Shown: in pieces, positions 31,879 to 39,171 of the stretch | Numbering within the stretch: the stretch's first letter is position 1 | How the letters are laid out: the number at the start of each line of letters is the position of its first letter | Assembly: GCA_019745275.1 (NCBI GenBank) | Contig: JAIETJ010000057.1 | Coordinates: 1-40,345 of the forward strand | Source: Pseudomonadaceae bacterium | GTDB lineage: Bacteria > Pseudomonadota > Gammaproteobacteria > Pseudomonadales > Pseudomonadaceae | Direction: 5' to 3' | Length of the DNA stretch: 40,345 nt | Position numbers and translations under genes: made by a program | The notes under the pieces: model-generated | Database searches by the model: none | Seen by the model: the letters and a program-made list of their open reading frames with translations, nothing else | Told to the model about the DNA's origin: nothing

Positions 31879-33657
31879 ATGGCTGATTACAAAGCGCCCC
31901 TGCGCGATATGCGCTTCGTCCTCAATGAGGTTTTTGAGGTGGCTAAGCTGTGGGCTGAGTTGCCAGCGATTGCCGAAGTGGTGGATGAAGAGACCGCTGC
32001 GGCCATTCTCGAAGAAGCCGGTAAGGTGACTGCCGGTGTGATCGCCCCGCTGAATCGCAGCGGCGACGAAGAAGGCTGCGGCTGGACTGACGGTGTGGTT
32101 AACACTCCGGCCGGCTTCCCTGCCGCCTATAAGGCTTACTCCGAAGGCGGCTGGGTTGGTGTTGGTGGTGATCCGCAGTTCGGCGGCATGGGCATGCCCA
32201 AGGCTATCTCGGCGCAAGTCGAAGAAATGGTCAACTCGGCCAACCTGTCGTTCGGCCTGTATCCAATGCTAACCGCCGGCGCTTGCTTGTCGATCAATGC
32301 GCACGCCAGCGAAGAGCTCAAAGAAGCCTATCTGCCGAACATGTATTCGGGCGCTTGGGCTGGCTCCATGTGTCTAACCGAGCCGCACGCCGGCACCGAC
32401 CTTGGGATTATTCGCACCAAGGCCGAGCCACAGGCTGACGGCAGCTACAGCATCAGCGGCACCAAGATTTTCATCACTGGCGGCGAGCACGACCTTAGCG
32501 AAAACATCATTCACCTGGTGTTGGCCAAACTGCCGGACGCCCCGGCGGGCCCGAAAGGTATCTCGTTGTTCCTGGTGCCGAAGTTTATGGTTAACGCCGA
32601 CGGTTCCTTGGGCGCGAAGAACAGCCTGTCGTGCGGTTCGATCGAACACAAAATGGGCATCAAGGCTTCGGCTACTTGCGTGATGAACTTTGACGGCGCC
32701 ATCGGTTACATCATCGATGCGCCGAACAAAGGCCTCAACGCCATGTTCACCATGATGAACTACGAGCGTTTGGGGGTGGGCGTGCAGGGTTTGGCATTGG
32801 GTGAGCGTTCCTACCAGAACGCCATCGAATACGCCCGTGACCGCATCCAGAGCCGTGCACCAACCGGTCCTGTGGCTAAAGACAAAGTCGCTGACCCGAT
32901 CATAGTGCACCCAGACGTGCGCCGTATGTTGTTGACCATGAAAGCCTTGAACGAAGGCGGTCGTGCGTTCTCCAGCTACGTGGCGATGCAACTCGACACT
33001 GCCAAGTTCAGTGAAGACGCCGCTACTCGTAAGCGTGCCGAAGAGTTGGTGGCCTTGCTAACGCCGGTAGCCAAAGCCTTCCTGACCGATATGGGTCTGG
33101 AAACCACCGTGCACGGCCAGCAGATTTTTGGCGGTCATGGCTTTATTCGTGAGTGGGGCCAAGAGCAGCTGATCCGCGATTGCCGTATTACCCAGATCTA
33201 CGAAGGCACCAACGGCATTCAATCGCTCGACTTAGTCGGCCGTAAAATCGTCGGCAATGGCGGCGCCATGTACACACTGTTCGCCGACGAAATTAAAACC
33301 TTCATCGGTAGCGCCGATGCTTCGCTGGCCGAGTTCGTTGAACCGCTTAAAGCGGCCATCAACAACCTCGACGAGCTGAGTGCTTGGCTGCTTAACAGCG
33401 CCAAAACCAACCCGAATGAAATCGGCGCGGCCTCGGTTGAGTACCTGCAAGTGTTCGGCTACACCGCCTACGCCTACATGTGGGCCCTGATGGCCCGCAC
33501 CGCGCTGGCCAAGCAAGAGCAAGACGAGTTCTACGTCAGCAAGCTCGGCACCGCACGCTTCTACTTCGCCCGCCTGTTGCCGCGCATTCACTCCCTGACC
33601 GCCTCGGTCAAGGCTGGCAGCGAGTCGCTGTACCTGCTGGATGCTGCGCAGTTCTAA
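31879..33657 (+). CDS. Acyl-CoA dehydrogenase, large form (second copy, FadE2-like)
   Basis: A 592-residue paralogue of the gene at 28444, starting M-A-D-Y-K-A-P-L-R-D-M with GAGAGG five bases upstream. It keeps M-C-L-T-E-P-H-A-G-T-D-L-G near 158, K-I-F-I-T-G-G-E-H near 196 and Y-E-G-T-N-G-I-Q-S-L-D near 440. Differences are concentrated in the N-terminal 100 and the substrate-channel segments, so the two enzymes probably differ in chain-length preference. In P. aeruginosa the corresponding gene is one of PA0507/PA0508; PA0508 (FadE2) is described as medium-chain, from memory. It ends just before a very strong bidirectional terminator. Confidence 0.92.
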   Translation: MADYKAPLRDMRFVLNEVFEVAKLWAELPAIAEVVDEETAAAILEEAGKVTAGVIAPLNRSGDEEGCGWTDGVVNTPAGFPAAYKAYSEGGWVGVGGDPQFGGMGMPKAISAQVEEMVNSANLSFGLYPMLTAGACLSINAHASEELKEAYLPNMYSGAWAGSMCLTEPHAGTDLGIIRTKAEPQADGSYSISGTKIFITGGEHDLSENIIHLVLAKLPDAPAGPKGISLFLVPKFMVNADGSLGAKNSLSCGSIEHKMGIKASATCVMNFDGAIGYIIDAPNKGLNAMFTMMNYERLGVGVQGLALGERSYQNAIEYARDRIQSRAPTGPVAKDKVADPIIVHPDVRRMLLTMKALNEGGRAFSSYVAMQLDTAKFSEDAATRKRAEELVALLTPVAKAFLTDMGLETTVHGQQIFGGHGFIREWGQEQLIRDCRITQIYEGTNGIQSLDLVGRKIVGNGGAMYTLFADEIKTFIGSADASLAEFVEPLKAAINNLDELSAWLLNSAKTNPNEIGAASVEYLQVFGYTAYAYMWALMARTALAKQEQDEFYVSKLGTARFYFARLLPRIHSLTASVKAGSESLYLLDAAQF

Positions 33658-33664
33658 GGTTTCA

Positions 33665-33710
33665 CGCGCAATAAAAAGCCCCGCTTTCGAGCGGGGCTTT
33701 TTATTGCGCG
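33665..33710. terminator. Bidirectional intrinsic terminator with a 21-bp perfect stem
   Basis: Bases 33665-33685 pair without a mismatch with 33690-33710 around a TTCG tetraloop. The GC core AGCCCCGCT is flanked by AAAAA/TTTTT, so it works in both directions. It separates the plus-strand acyl-CoA dehydrogenase (stop 33657) from the minus-strand EndA-like gene (stop 33719). Confidence 0.95.
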
Positions 33711-33718
33711 GTATTTAT

Positions 33719-34381
33719 TTACTCGTGAATCAGCAATTCTACCTGGCTCGGGTCGTCGATAAAGCGATTACGATTGCCTTGGGTGTTGAAGATTTTCTCG
33801 TTGCGAGCCTGTTCGGCGGCGTCGGGCGGGTCAAGTAGATGCCACTGCTTTAAGACCGATATTTGTCCATAGATTGGCAGGCCGTATTCGCTGTGCATGT
33901 AGAAAATGGCTCGAGCTACGTTACCTTTGGCTTCATCGCGCGGCTCAACTATCTGGTAGCTGGCCTTGAAGCTGCAGCCGATGTCGTCAAACTCGCTTTT
34001 AGCCACGCTGTCGAGTTTGCCGAATTGAGCGCCACGCCGGGCTAGTTCAACGCGGGTTAGTTCCGGGTAAAGATTGTGCAGGTCGGAGAGCATGTACAGG
34101 TATTGCGGATTGCTCTCTAAACACTGCTGGTCTGAGGTGCAGCGCAGGGCGCTTTTAATCTGTTTGCTGCTGTATACCAAGCTGGCCATCAGCGATTTGT
34201 GATTTTGGCTAAAGTCTTTGCCGCAATACAGCGAGGAGCCTCCGGTCGGATAGAGCTCGCTCCAGAATAAGGTACCGGTGCTGGCTTTAGGGTCTTTGAG
34301 TTGGCTTTGACCGCCGGCCAGCGCGCAGTTAGCAGTGCTGAGCGTGGTTAAGCAGATCAGGGCGATTACAACTGCACGCAT
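33719..34381 (-). CDS. Exported EndA/endonuclease I-family protein, probably degenerate
   Basis: A 220-residue protein with a signal peptide (hydrophobic 3-16, cleavage likely after A-L-A). The fold family is endonuclease I (EndA/NucM, PF04231): S-D-L-H-N-L-Y-P at 99-106, G-N-V-A-R-A-I-F-Y-M-H near 153-163, W-H-L-L-D-P-P-D near 180, and R-N-E-K-I-F-N-T-Q-G-N-R-N-R-F near 193-207. Cys53, 81, 87 and 136 could make disulfides. However, the expected catalytic E-H of the beta-beta-alpha-metal motif (E-H-V-[VY] in relatives) appears as S-L at 67-68 (S-L-V-Y-S), and the metal Asn of V-N-G-x-R seems to be Glu (R-V-E-L-A-R). It may have lost nuclease activity. AGGGG precedes the ATG. Confidence 0.75.
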   Translation of the reverse strand: MRAVVIALICLTTLSTANCALAGGQSQLKDPKASTGTLFWSELYPTGGSSLYCGKDFSQNHKSLMASLVYSSKQIKSALRCTSDQQCLESNPQYLYMLSDLHNLYPELTRVELARRGAQFGKLDSVAKSEFDDIGCSFKASYQIVEPRDEAKGNVARAIFYMHSEYGLPIYGQISVLKQWHLLDPPDAAEQARNEKIFNTQGNRNRFIDDPSQVELLIHE

Positions 34382-34491
34382 GTTATTACCCCTTTGACTC
34401 GCTGGGCGCGAGCCGTAAATTGTCGGACGATCCTAGGTTAACAAGACCTGCGTCACACAATAAAGCCGAGCGTTGGGTTGGTTGCGCAGTT

Positions 34492-34509
34492 TGTAGGCTT
34501 TGGCTTACA
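34492..34509 (+). promoter_or_regulatory. GacA upstream activating sequence of the sRNA
   Basis: TGTAGG-CTTTGG-CTTACA matches the GacA box TGTAAG-N6-CTTACA at 11 of 12 fixed positions. It lies 57-74 bases before the predicted sRNA start, the usual position for rsmX/Y/Z genes. Confidence 0.85.
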
Positions 34510-34530
34510 TGGTGTGCTGTCGATCGGCGC

Positions 34531-34559
34531 TTACCTGTGCCGTCCTGCAGCGCTATTCT
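34531..34559 (+). promoter_or_regulatory. Core promoter of the RsmY-type sRNA
   Basis: -10 TATTCT (34554-34559) with a weak -35 TTACCT (34531-34536), 17 bases apart. A poor -35 is expected for an activator-dependent promoter. Transcription should begin near 34566. Confidence 0.65.
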
Positions 34560-34565
34560 GTTACC

Positions 34566-34698
34566 CAAGGAAGCAAGGACGCCGCGCAGGATGCGCATGC
34601 AACAGGCAGGGATGCAGAGGAACTCCGCCAGGATGGTGGATTGATAATGGATGTCAGGACGCACAACAAAACCTCGCCTAGGCGGGGTTTTGTTTTTT
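34566..34698 (+). ncRNA. rsmY: RsmY-type sRNA that sequesters RsmA/CsrA
   Basis: A transcript of about 130 bases from 34566 would contain nine GGA motifs (at 34569, 34577, 34589, 34610, 34619, 34631, 34638, 34649 and 34657). At least one is in an ideal loop: GCGC-AGGAT-GCGC (34585-34597), and another in CCA-GGA-TGG (34628-34636). It is preceded by a GacA box and promoter and ends in an intrinsic terminator. This is the whole design of the RsmX/Y/Z family, which titrates the RNA-binding repressor RsmA under GacS/GacA control. The symbol rsmY is based on position: in P. aeruginosa rsmY lies after the nir-nor-dnr cluster that follows PA0508, and a glutamine amidotransferase gene lies shortly beyond. 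No coding frame here is credible. Confidence 0.88.
34665..34698 (+). terminator. Intrinsic terminator of the RsmY-type sRNA
   Basis: Bases 34665-34677 pair with 34682-34694 (13 bp, one G-U), with core CCTCGC/GCGGGG, followed by TTTT. It gives the 3' end of the sRNA. Confidence 0.9.
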
Positions 34699-34859
34699 CT
34701 GCGTCTGGTTAATGTACGGATGCTCGGCACTGCGTATTCATCTCTCGCTGCTGCCCTGTTGCTGTGCGTGCGGACAATTGGGCTGCGTCAGGCGTGAACT
34801 GGCTAAAGTTCGCGGCTGTACGGCCGACTAACTGCTTTATCTTGCTGGAGTGCAGGCTG

Positions 34860-35309
34860 ATGCAGGTTCAGGCCAGTGACTTTAATCAACGCTTGGTGGT
34901 GGCGATCAATCGGCAGGTTGCGGGTCATTCTGCGACGGCCTCTAAAGATCAAACGTTTGCTGGAATGCGCGTTGCGTTGTCGCCAGAAGGCTTGGGACGC
35001 GCTGCTCAAGAGCGGGATGCCGATATCGATGCCAGCGACTTGCCAGAGACGCTGAAATACCTGCTCAAGGCCATGCGTGATTTACGTGCGCAGTTGGCGG
35101 CCAAGGCGGATGAGTTGCAGGCGTTGTTGAGTGAAGCGGGGCTTAGTGACGAGCAACGCAAGGCGCAGTTAGATGTTCTGCGCCAAACGATGGCTTCACT
35201 TCAGGGTGCCTTAACGGCATTGGGCGCGCAGTTGGCAAAGGCGATGCAGACGATGTCGTTGAGCGATCAGCAGCGTTTGACGGTGGGTAAATTACTCTTG
35301 GCCAGATAG
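34860..35309 (+). CDS. Coiled-coil protein of unknown function
   Basis: The ATG at 34860 with GGAG upstream gives 149 residues; no signal peptide. Residues 1-45 are mixed polar, residues 45-60 include V-A-L-S-P-E-G-L-G-R-A-A, and residues 70-149 are strongly helical, with Ala/Leu/Gln heptads typical of a coiled coil (for example L-R-A-Q-L-A-A-K-A-D-E-L-Q-A-L-L). I do not recognise a family. It starts about 160 bases after the sRNA terminator on the same strand, so it probably has its own promoter. A longer frame from 34764 lacks a ribosome site. Confidence 0.6.
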   Translation: MQVQASDFNQRLVVAINRQVAGHSATASKDQTFAGMRVALSPEGLGRAAQERDADIDASDLPETLKYLLKAMRDLRAQLAAKADELQALLSEAGLSDEQRKAQLDVLRQTMASLQGALTALGAQLAKAMQTMSLSDQQRLTVGKLLLAR

Positions 35310-35400
35310 CGGCCTGAGCTGCTCAACAGTCAGCGCAAGGCTGCAAGGCCAGTGCGCTGGGCAACCCCTTTATTGGTGGCTGCCAGCGCGGCTCGGGCGC

Positions 35401-36192
35401 TTAGTTTTTAGCTTGCGCAGCCCGCGCCCGACATGCCTCACCAAAGGCTTGGAATATGCGTACCGAGTGCGGGTTTTGCGCGGCTTGCCATTCGGGGTGC
35501 CATTGTACGCCGAGGGTGAACTGCGCGGCCTCAGGCAGGTGAAACGCCTCAATCAAGCCGTCTTCAGCGTGTGCCAAAGGCTGTAGGCCTTTGCCAAGGG
35601 TTTTGATGCCTTGGCCGTGCAGTGAGTTAACCGGGATTTCGTCCTGGCCCATTAACTCCGCCAACCAAGTATTGGGTACCAAGCGCACGGCGTGAATGTC
35701 GGCATATTGCTCAGCCGGCGGGGTGGTGTCGTCCTCGCGGTGGTCATTGATGCCTTCGATTTCGTAGAGCTTTTGATGCATGTCGCCGCCCAGTGCGACG
35801 TTCATCTCTTGCATGCCTCGACAGATGCCGAACAGCGGCAGGCCCATGGCCAGGGCGGCCCGAATCAGAGGCAGGTCAAAGTGGTCGCGGTCTTGGTCTT
35901 GCGCCTTGTTAGGCGTCAGGTTTTCTTGGCCGTAAAGCGTGGGGTCGATGTTGCTGCCCGCGCCTGTGAGGTACACGCCATCGACCATCGATAGGTATTG
36001 TTCAAGGTCGTCAGTGCCGAAGCAGGTCGGTGCCAGCAGCGGTACGCAGCCAGCCAACTCAACCAGTGGGCTCATGTATTTTTTGGTCATTACTTGATAG
36101 TCATGGCCTTTGCGTTCTTGTGTGCCCATGGACATCAATACAACCGGTTTGCGGGTTAAACTCTGGGTGTTGCCAGTGTTGTTGTTAGACAT
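35401..36192 (-). CDS. Class I glutamine amidotransferase-like hydrolase (PuuD/peptidase C26 family)
   Basis: A 263-residue protein of the gamma-glutamyl-gamma-aminobutyrate hydrolase family. The nucleophile is Cys124 in F-G-I-C-R-G-M-Q, and the catalytic His232 and Glu234 are in Q-W-H-P-E-W. D-G-V-Y-L-T-G-A-G-S-N-I-D-P near 71-84 and N-S-L-H-G-Q-G near 189 are also family blocks. PuuD cleaves gamma-glutamyl-GABA in polyamine breakdown; other members act on folate or amide substrates, so the exact substrate is open. AAGGTGA lies before the ATG at 36192. From memory P. aeruginosa has a probable glutamine amidotransferase (PA0531) in the same region. The proximity to a polyamine-type binding protein may be coincidental. 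Confidence 0.83.
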   Translation of the reverse strand: MSNNNTGNTQSLTRKPVVLMSMGTQERKGHDYQVMTKKYMSPLVELAGCVPLLAPTCFGTDDLEQYLSMVDGVYLTGAGSNIDPTLYGQENLTPNKAQDQDRDHFDLPLIRAALAMGLPLFGICRGMQEMNVALGGDMHQKLYEIEGINDHREDDTTPPAEQYADIHAVRLVPNTWLAELMGQDEIPVNSLHGQGIKTLGKGLQPLAHAEDGLIEAFHLPEAAQFTLGVQWHPEWQAAQNPHSVRIFQAFGEACRARAAQAKN

Positions 36193-36231
36193 ATGTCACC
36201 TTGAGGCAAGCGATTGCTTACCGTTTTTGTG

Positions 36232-36264
36232 CAGTAAAGCGCACGACTGCTGTGGGCTTTACTG
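36232..36264. promoter_or_regulatory. Inverted repeat upstream of the amidotransferase gene
   Basis: CAGTAAAGC (36232-36240) and GCTTTACTG (36256-36264) are perfect 9-bp inverted repeats 15 bases apart, 40 bases before the minus-strand start codon. It could be an operator or a leader hairpin. Confidence 0.45.
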
Positions 36265-36519
36265 TTTTGGCGGTCTATCTGCTGCGCGGGTAAGCGCTTA
36301 GGTGTGCGAGTTTTACTCTAGCGCAAAGCTCGCATCTTGGAGGATTTCTTGCGTTATAGGCACTCACACGGCTGGACTTGACCGTTGCTCAGTGTGCCTA
36401 GACTGTAAAATATGTCAAACAATATAGTTTCGAGTGTTTAAAATAACCTTGCGCTCGGTGGCTTTCATTGAGGCTCGTGCGTGAGCACTGAGTGGCGAGC
36501 CGATGCTCATCGCGCAGAC

Positions 36520-36549
36520 AAAAAAATGGCCTGCATCAGCAGGCCATTT
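36520..36549 (-). terminator. Intrinsic terminator of the DUF1329 gene
   Basis: AAATGGCCTGC (36524-36534) pairs with GCAGGCCATTT (36539-36549) around ATCA. On the minus strand it is followed by a T-run (A-tract 36520-36526), 24 bases past the stop. Confidence 0.88.
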
Positions 36550-36573
36550 AATCGAAGCGTTACGCCGCTGTAC

Positions 36574-37938
36574 TTAGCGAATGCCTGCGCCTGCCAAGGA
36601 TTCTGGCGACCACTGCACGTTGGTTAGGTCGGGGATGTACTTCACGCCGCCGTACGGGCCAGTCATGCCGGTGATGTTGTAACTGCCCACCACTAGGTCA
36701 TAGATCATATGCGCGGGGCCCACTGGGACTTTGGCGTCGTAGCTCGGGGCGGTGAATGCCAGTGAGCCGCGAAACAGTGCGTCGTGAGCGTCGTATTGGT
36801 CTGAGGCGAGAGCGGCCCAGGTGTCTTCGTCTAGGTAAAAGCGGCGTTTTTTGTAAATGTGCCGCATGTCAGATTTGAGAGTGCCCTCGACCACCCATAC
36901 TCGATGCGCTTCCCAGCGCACTTTGTCGGGGTTAACAAAGTTGGGTGTGGTCATTTTCGGCACATCGGTGTCGTAGACAATCGCGTAGTTGTTGTAAGGC
37001 ATATACATCTCTTTTTTGCCGATCAACTTCCAGTCGTAGCGATCCAGTGCGCCAGAAAATACGAAGGAATCATCGTAAGTCGAGGCGCCGGCCGAGCCCG
37101 GATTCGGCGTATCGTAAGACACGTCCGGAGCCAGCTTGACGCGCCGTTGCCCTGGTAGGTATTGCCAGGCGCGGCGTGGTTGGACTAAAGGGTCGATCGC
37201 ATCTTGCAGCAACAAGGCTTCGCCGGCGCGCCGTGCCGGTGCGGTGTAGACGACTTTAACCCGATAAAAAATTTCTTTCGGGTCGCTGACCGCGGTGCGC
37301 GCAGAGTCTTGGTAGAACGGATAGCTGATGGTGGCATCGCCGGTGGTAGCTAACGTAGCCGTGCCAGAGCTATCGACATTCCAGTTGTCGTATTTACTGT
37401 TGGCAGTGCTGCCTTGGTAGCGCAGTAAATGGTTCCACATGGCTTCGCTGCCGGTGGCCGGAATCGGAAAGGGGGTGCCCGGTAGTGCATTGGCAATGCC
37501 TACACCGCCGCCTGTTGAGCTGGCGTTGGCGGCGTTCTTCACGCTGTTATCCAGCACCCACTGTGGCAGTGCCGCTGAACGATGGCTTGGGTATACGTCG
37601 AGACGAAAATCAGGGAAGCGCTTGAGTAGTTCGGCGACGGTCGCGGTTAAATGCTCGGTGTGTTGCGCGGCATTTTTGCTGTCGATCACCAGCCTAGGTT
37701 TCTCATCGGCGTAGGGATTGGGGCGCATGCTGCTACCGGCGGTAAAGCCTGCTGGTAGGGCGTTGTTGCCACCGGTATAGGCCGGAATGCTGCCGTCGGC
37801 ATTGGCGGCTACTTCGGCGCCTAAATGGGTCAGGCTTTGCCCAAGTTTGGCGACCTGATCGGCGGGGGCAGCCGCTTGCACGGCGTAACTAAGACCCAGC
37901 GTCGCGGATGCAGATAGCAGAATGAGAGGTAATCGCAT
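36574..37938 (-). CDS. DUF1329 exported protein
   Basis: A 454-residue protein with a signal peptide (hydrophobic 3-20, cleavage near V-Q-A-A-A). The overall sequence is the DUF1329 family: early A-N-A-D-G-S-I-P-A-Y-T-G-G, central P-R-R-A-W-Q-Y-L-P-G-Q-R-R-V (near 253-266), Y-D-T-P-N-P-G-S-A-G-A-S-T-Y-D-D-S-F-V-F-S-G-type block split over 275-297, and W-V-V-E-G-T-L-K near 350. The family occurs in many Pseudomonas and related bacteria, often beside RND/MMPL-type transporters or hydrocarbon and steroid degradation genes, and is thought to act in the periplasm or outer membrane. Here no such partner is adjacent. AAGGAG precedes the ATG. Function unknown. Confidence 0.88.
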   Translation of the reverse strand: MRLPLILLSASATLGLSYAVQAAAPADQVAKLGQSLTHLGAEVAANADGSIPAYTGGNNALPAGFTAGSSMRPNPYADEKPRLVIDSKNAAQHTEHLTATVAELLKRFPDFRLDVYPSHRSAALPQWVLDNSVKNAANASSTGGGVGIANALPGTPFPIPATGSEAMWNHLLRYQGSTANSKYDNWNVDSSGTATLATTGDATISYPFYQDSARTAVSDPKEIFYRVKVVYTAPARRAGEALLLQDAIDPLVQPRRAWQYLPGQRRVKLAPDVSYDTPNPGSAGASTYDDSFVFSGALDRYDWKLIGKKEMYMPYNNYAIVYDTDVPKMTTPNFVNPDKVRWEAHRVWVVEGTLKSDMRHIYKKRRFYLDEDTWAALASDQYDAHDALFRGSLAFTAPSYDAKVPVGPAHMIYDLVVGSYNITGMTGPYGGVKYIPDLTNVQWSPESLAGAGIR

Positions 37939-38151
37939 TGAACAGCTCCTTCGCTGTGGAAATCTTCTTGTCCCGAGCCTTCTAACACGAGGCTTACAGG
38001 GTGAGGCAGGTGCTTGTATGCCGTTGCAGGTATCGGCCGTTAAACCTCACAGTTGAGCGTAGCTGCAGATTTAATTTTTGGCGCAGTAGTGCGCGTAAAT
38101 TTTTCCGGCCAGATAATCGTTAAGACGGTGCTTGGGTTGTGTCGTTGTAGG

Positions 38152-39054
38152 TCAAGCTGTTGCGTTGAAAGCGGCTAGCAGGTCGTCCAGCAAGGCCAGT
38201 TGCGCCTCGCTCGGTAGCCGCCCACGGTGCTGGGCGAGGTGAAATTGCAGGCTAAAACTCAACTGCGCGCTGCCCAGTGGTTGCAGTTGGCCACGCGCTT
38301 GCCAGGGCGCCGCGACGTGTTCGGGCAAATAGCCGATATGGGCGCCGGAGAGAATAAAACCCAGGCAGCCATCGACCTGCTCGGCGCGTGCGCTGCTGTG
38401 GTTAGGTAAGAAGGGTTCGGCGGCGTGGCTGAATTGATAGGGGTGCTGCACGCCGTCGCAGGCTTCGAGTTGCGCCGGCGTGGGGCATGCGACGTTAAAC
38501 AAGGGATGGTCTTTACCGCAGAACAGTCGTTGTTGTTCGCTAAACAGTGGCCGGTAGTCGAGGGCATTTTGTTGCCCGGCAAAGTAGCCGATGGCTAGGT
38601 GCAATTGATCTTGTAATAAGCGCCGTTCCAGTTCCGCCGGCATGGCGCTGAACAGTTCAATCTGTACCGCTTGGTTGCGTTGGCGAAAACGTCCGATGGC
38701 TACCGCCACGCGCTCCAGCACCTGTGCATCGAGGGCTTCCGAGAGGCCAATGCGCAATTCTCCGAGCAGCTTGTCGGCCATGCCCTGAGCTTCACCCTTG
38801 AACAGTTCAATCGCGCTGAATAGCTTGCGGGTGGCCTCGAGCACCTGCTCGCCTTTGGGCGTTAGGCGAAAGCCGGCCTTGCCGCGTTCGCACAGGCGAT
38901 AACCCAGGCGGGTTTCCAGCTTGGCCATTTGCGTGCTGATGGTCGACTGGCCGATGCCCAACTCGCCTTGCGCGGCACTGAAACCGCCGCACTCCACCAC
39001 ACAGACGAACAGGCGTAGCAGTTGCAGATCGAGGTCGCGGACTTGGCTGAGCAT
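38152..39054 (-). CDS. LysR-family transcriptional regulator
   Basis: The ATG at 39054 has GGAG six bases upstream and gives 300 residues; an upstream frame from 39096 adds residues with no support. The N-terminal winged helix-turn-helix spans 5-64 (L-R-L-F-V-C-V-V-E-C-G-G-F-S-A-A, then G-Q-S-T-I-S-T-Q-M-A-K-L-E). The substrate-binding domain follows from about 90. The gene is divergent from the binding-protein gene at 39172, and a perfect 9-bp inverted repeat lies between them. It therefore likely controls that operon and its own expression. The ligand is unknown; a polyamine, guanidino compound or amino acid would fit the neighbours. Confidence 0.9.
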   Translation of the reverse strand: MLSQVRDLDLQLLRLFVCVVECGGFSAAQGELGIGQSTISTQMAKLETRLGYRLCERGKAGFRLTPKGEQVLEATRKLFSAIELFKGEAQGMADKLLGELRIGLSEALDAQVLERVAVAIGRFRQRNQAVQIELFSAMPAELERRLLQDQLHLAIGYFAGQQNALDYRPLFSEQQRLFCGKDHPLFNVACPTPAQLEACDGVQHPYQFSHAAEPFLPNHSSARAEQVDGCLGFILSGAHIGYLPEHVAAPWQARGQLQPLGSAQLSFSLQFHLAQHRGRLPSEAQLALLDDLLAAFNATA

Positions 39055-39092
39055 GGGCGCTCCAAACATTGATGAAGATGAATGCCAAAGTA

Positions 39093-39120
39093 GCATGCTT
39101 CATATTTATCCGAAGCATGC
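39093..39120. promoter_or_regulatory. Likely LysR operator in the divergent promoter region
   Basis: GCATGCTTC (39093-39101) and GAAGCATGC (39112-39120) are perfect inverted repeats with a 10-base A/T-rich centre (ATATTTATCC). It lies midway between the divergent starts, as LysR-type sites usually do. Confidence 0.7.
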
Positions 39121-39171
39121 CAACCCGCACTATGGCTACAACCGTTGAGTCATTTGCTGAGGAGTCACGCC

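Larger units (their letters stand above)
36193..36573. other. Intergenic region before the amidotransferase gene
   Basis: No gene is credible in these 381 bases. It contains a 9-bp inverted repeat (36232-36264, listed), a terminator for the DUF1329 gene (36520-36549, listed), and an A/T-rich stretch (36411-36450) with TTGACA on the minus strand at 36413-36418 that could be a -35 for the amidotransferase gene. I could not pair it with a good -10. Confidence 0.4.

Noticed and set aside
34386..34730. 114-codon minus-strand frame over the sRNA
   Set aside because: It reads through the sRNA terminator and GacA box, has no ribosome site, and the sequence is explained by the sRNA.
36413..36450. PsrA-like CAAAC...GTTTC in the A/T-rich stretch
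   Set aside because: The spacer is six bases rather than two to four, and no fatty-acid gene is adjacent.
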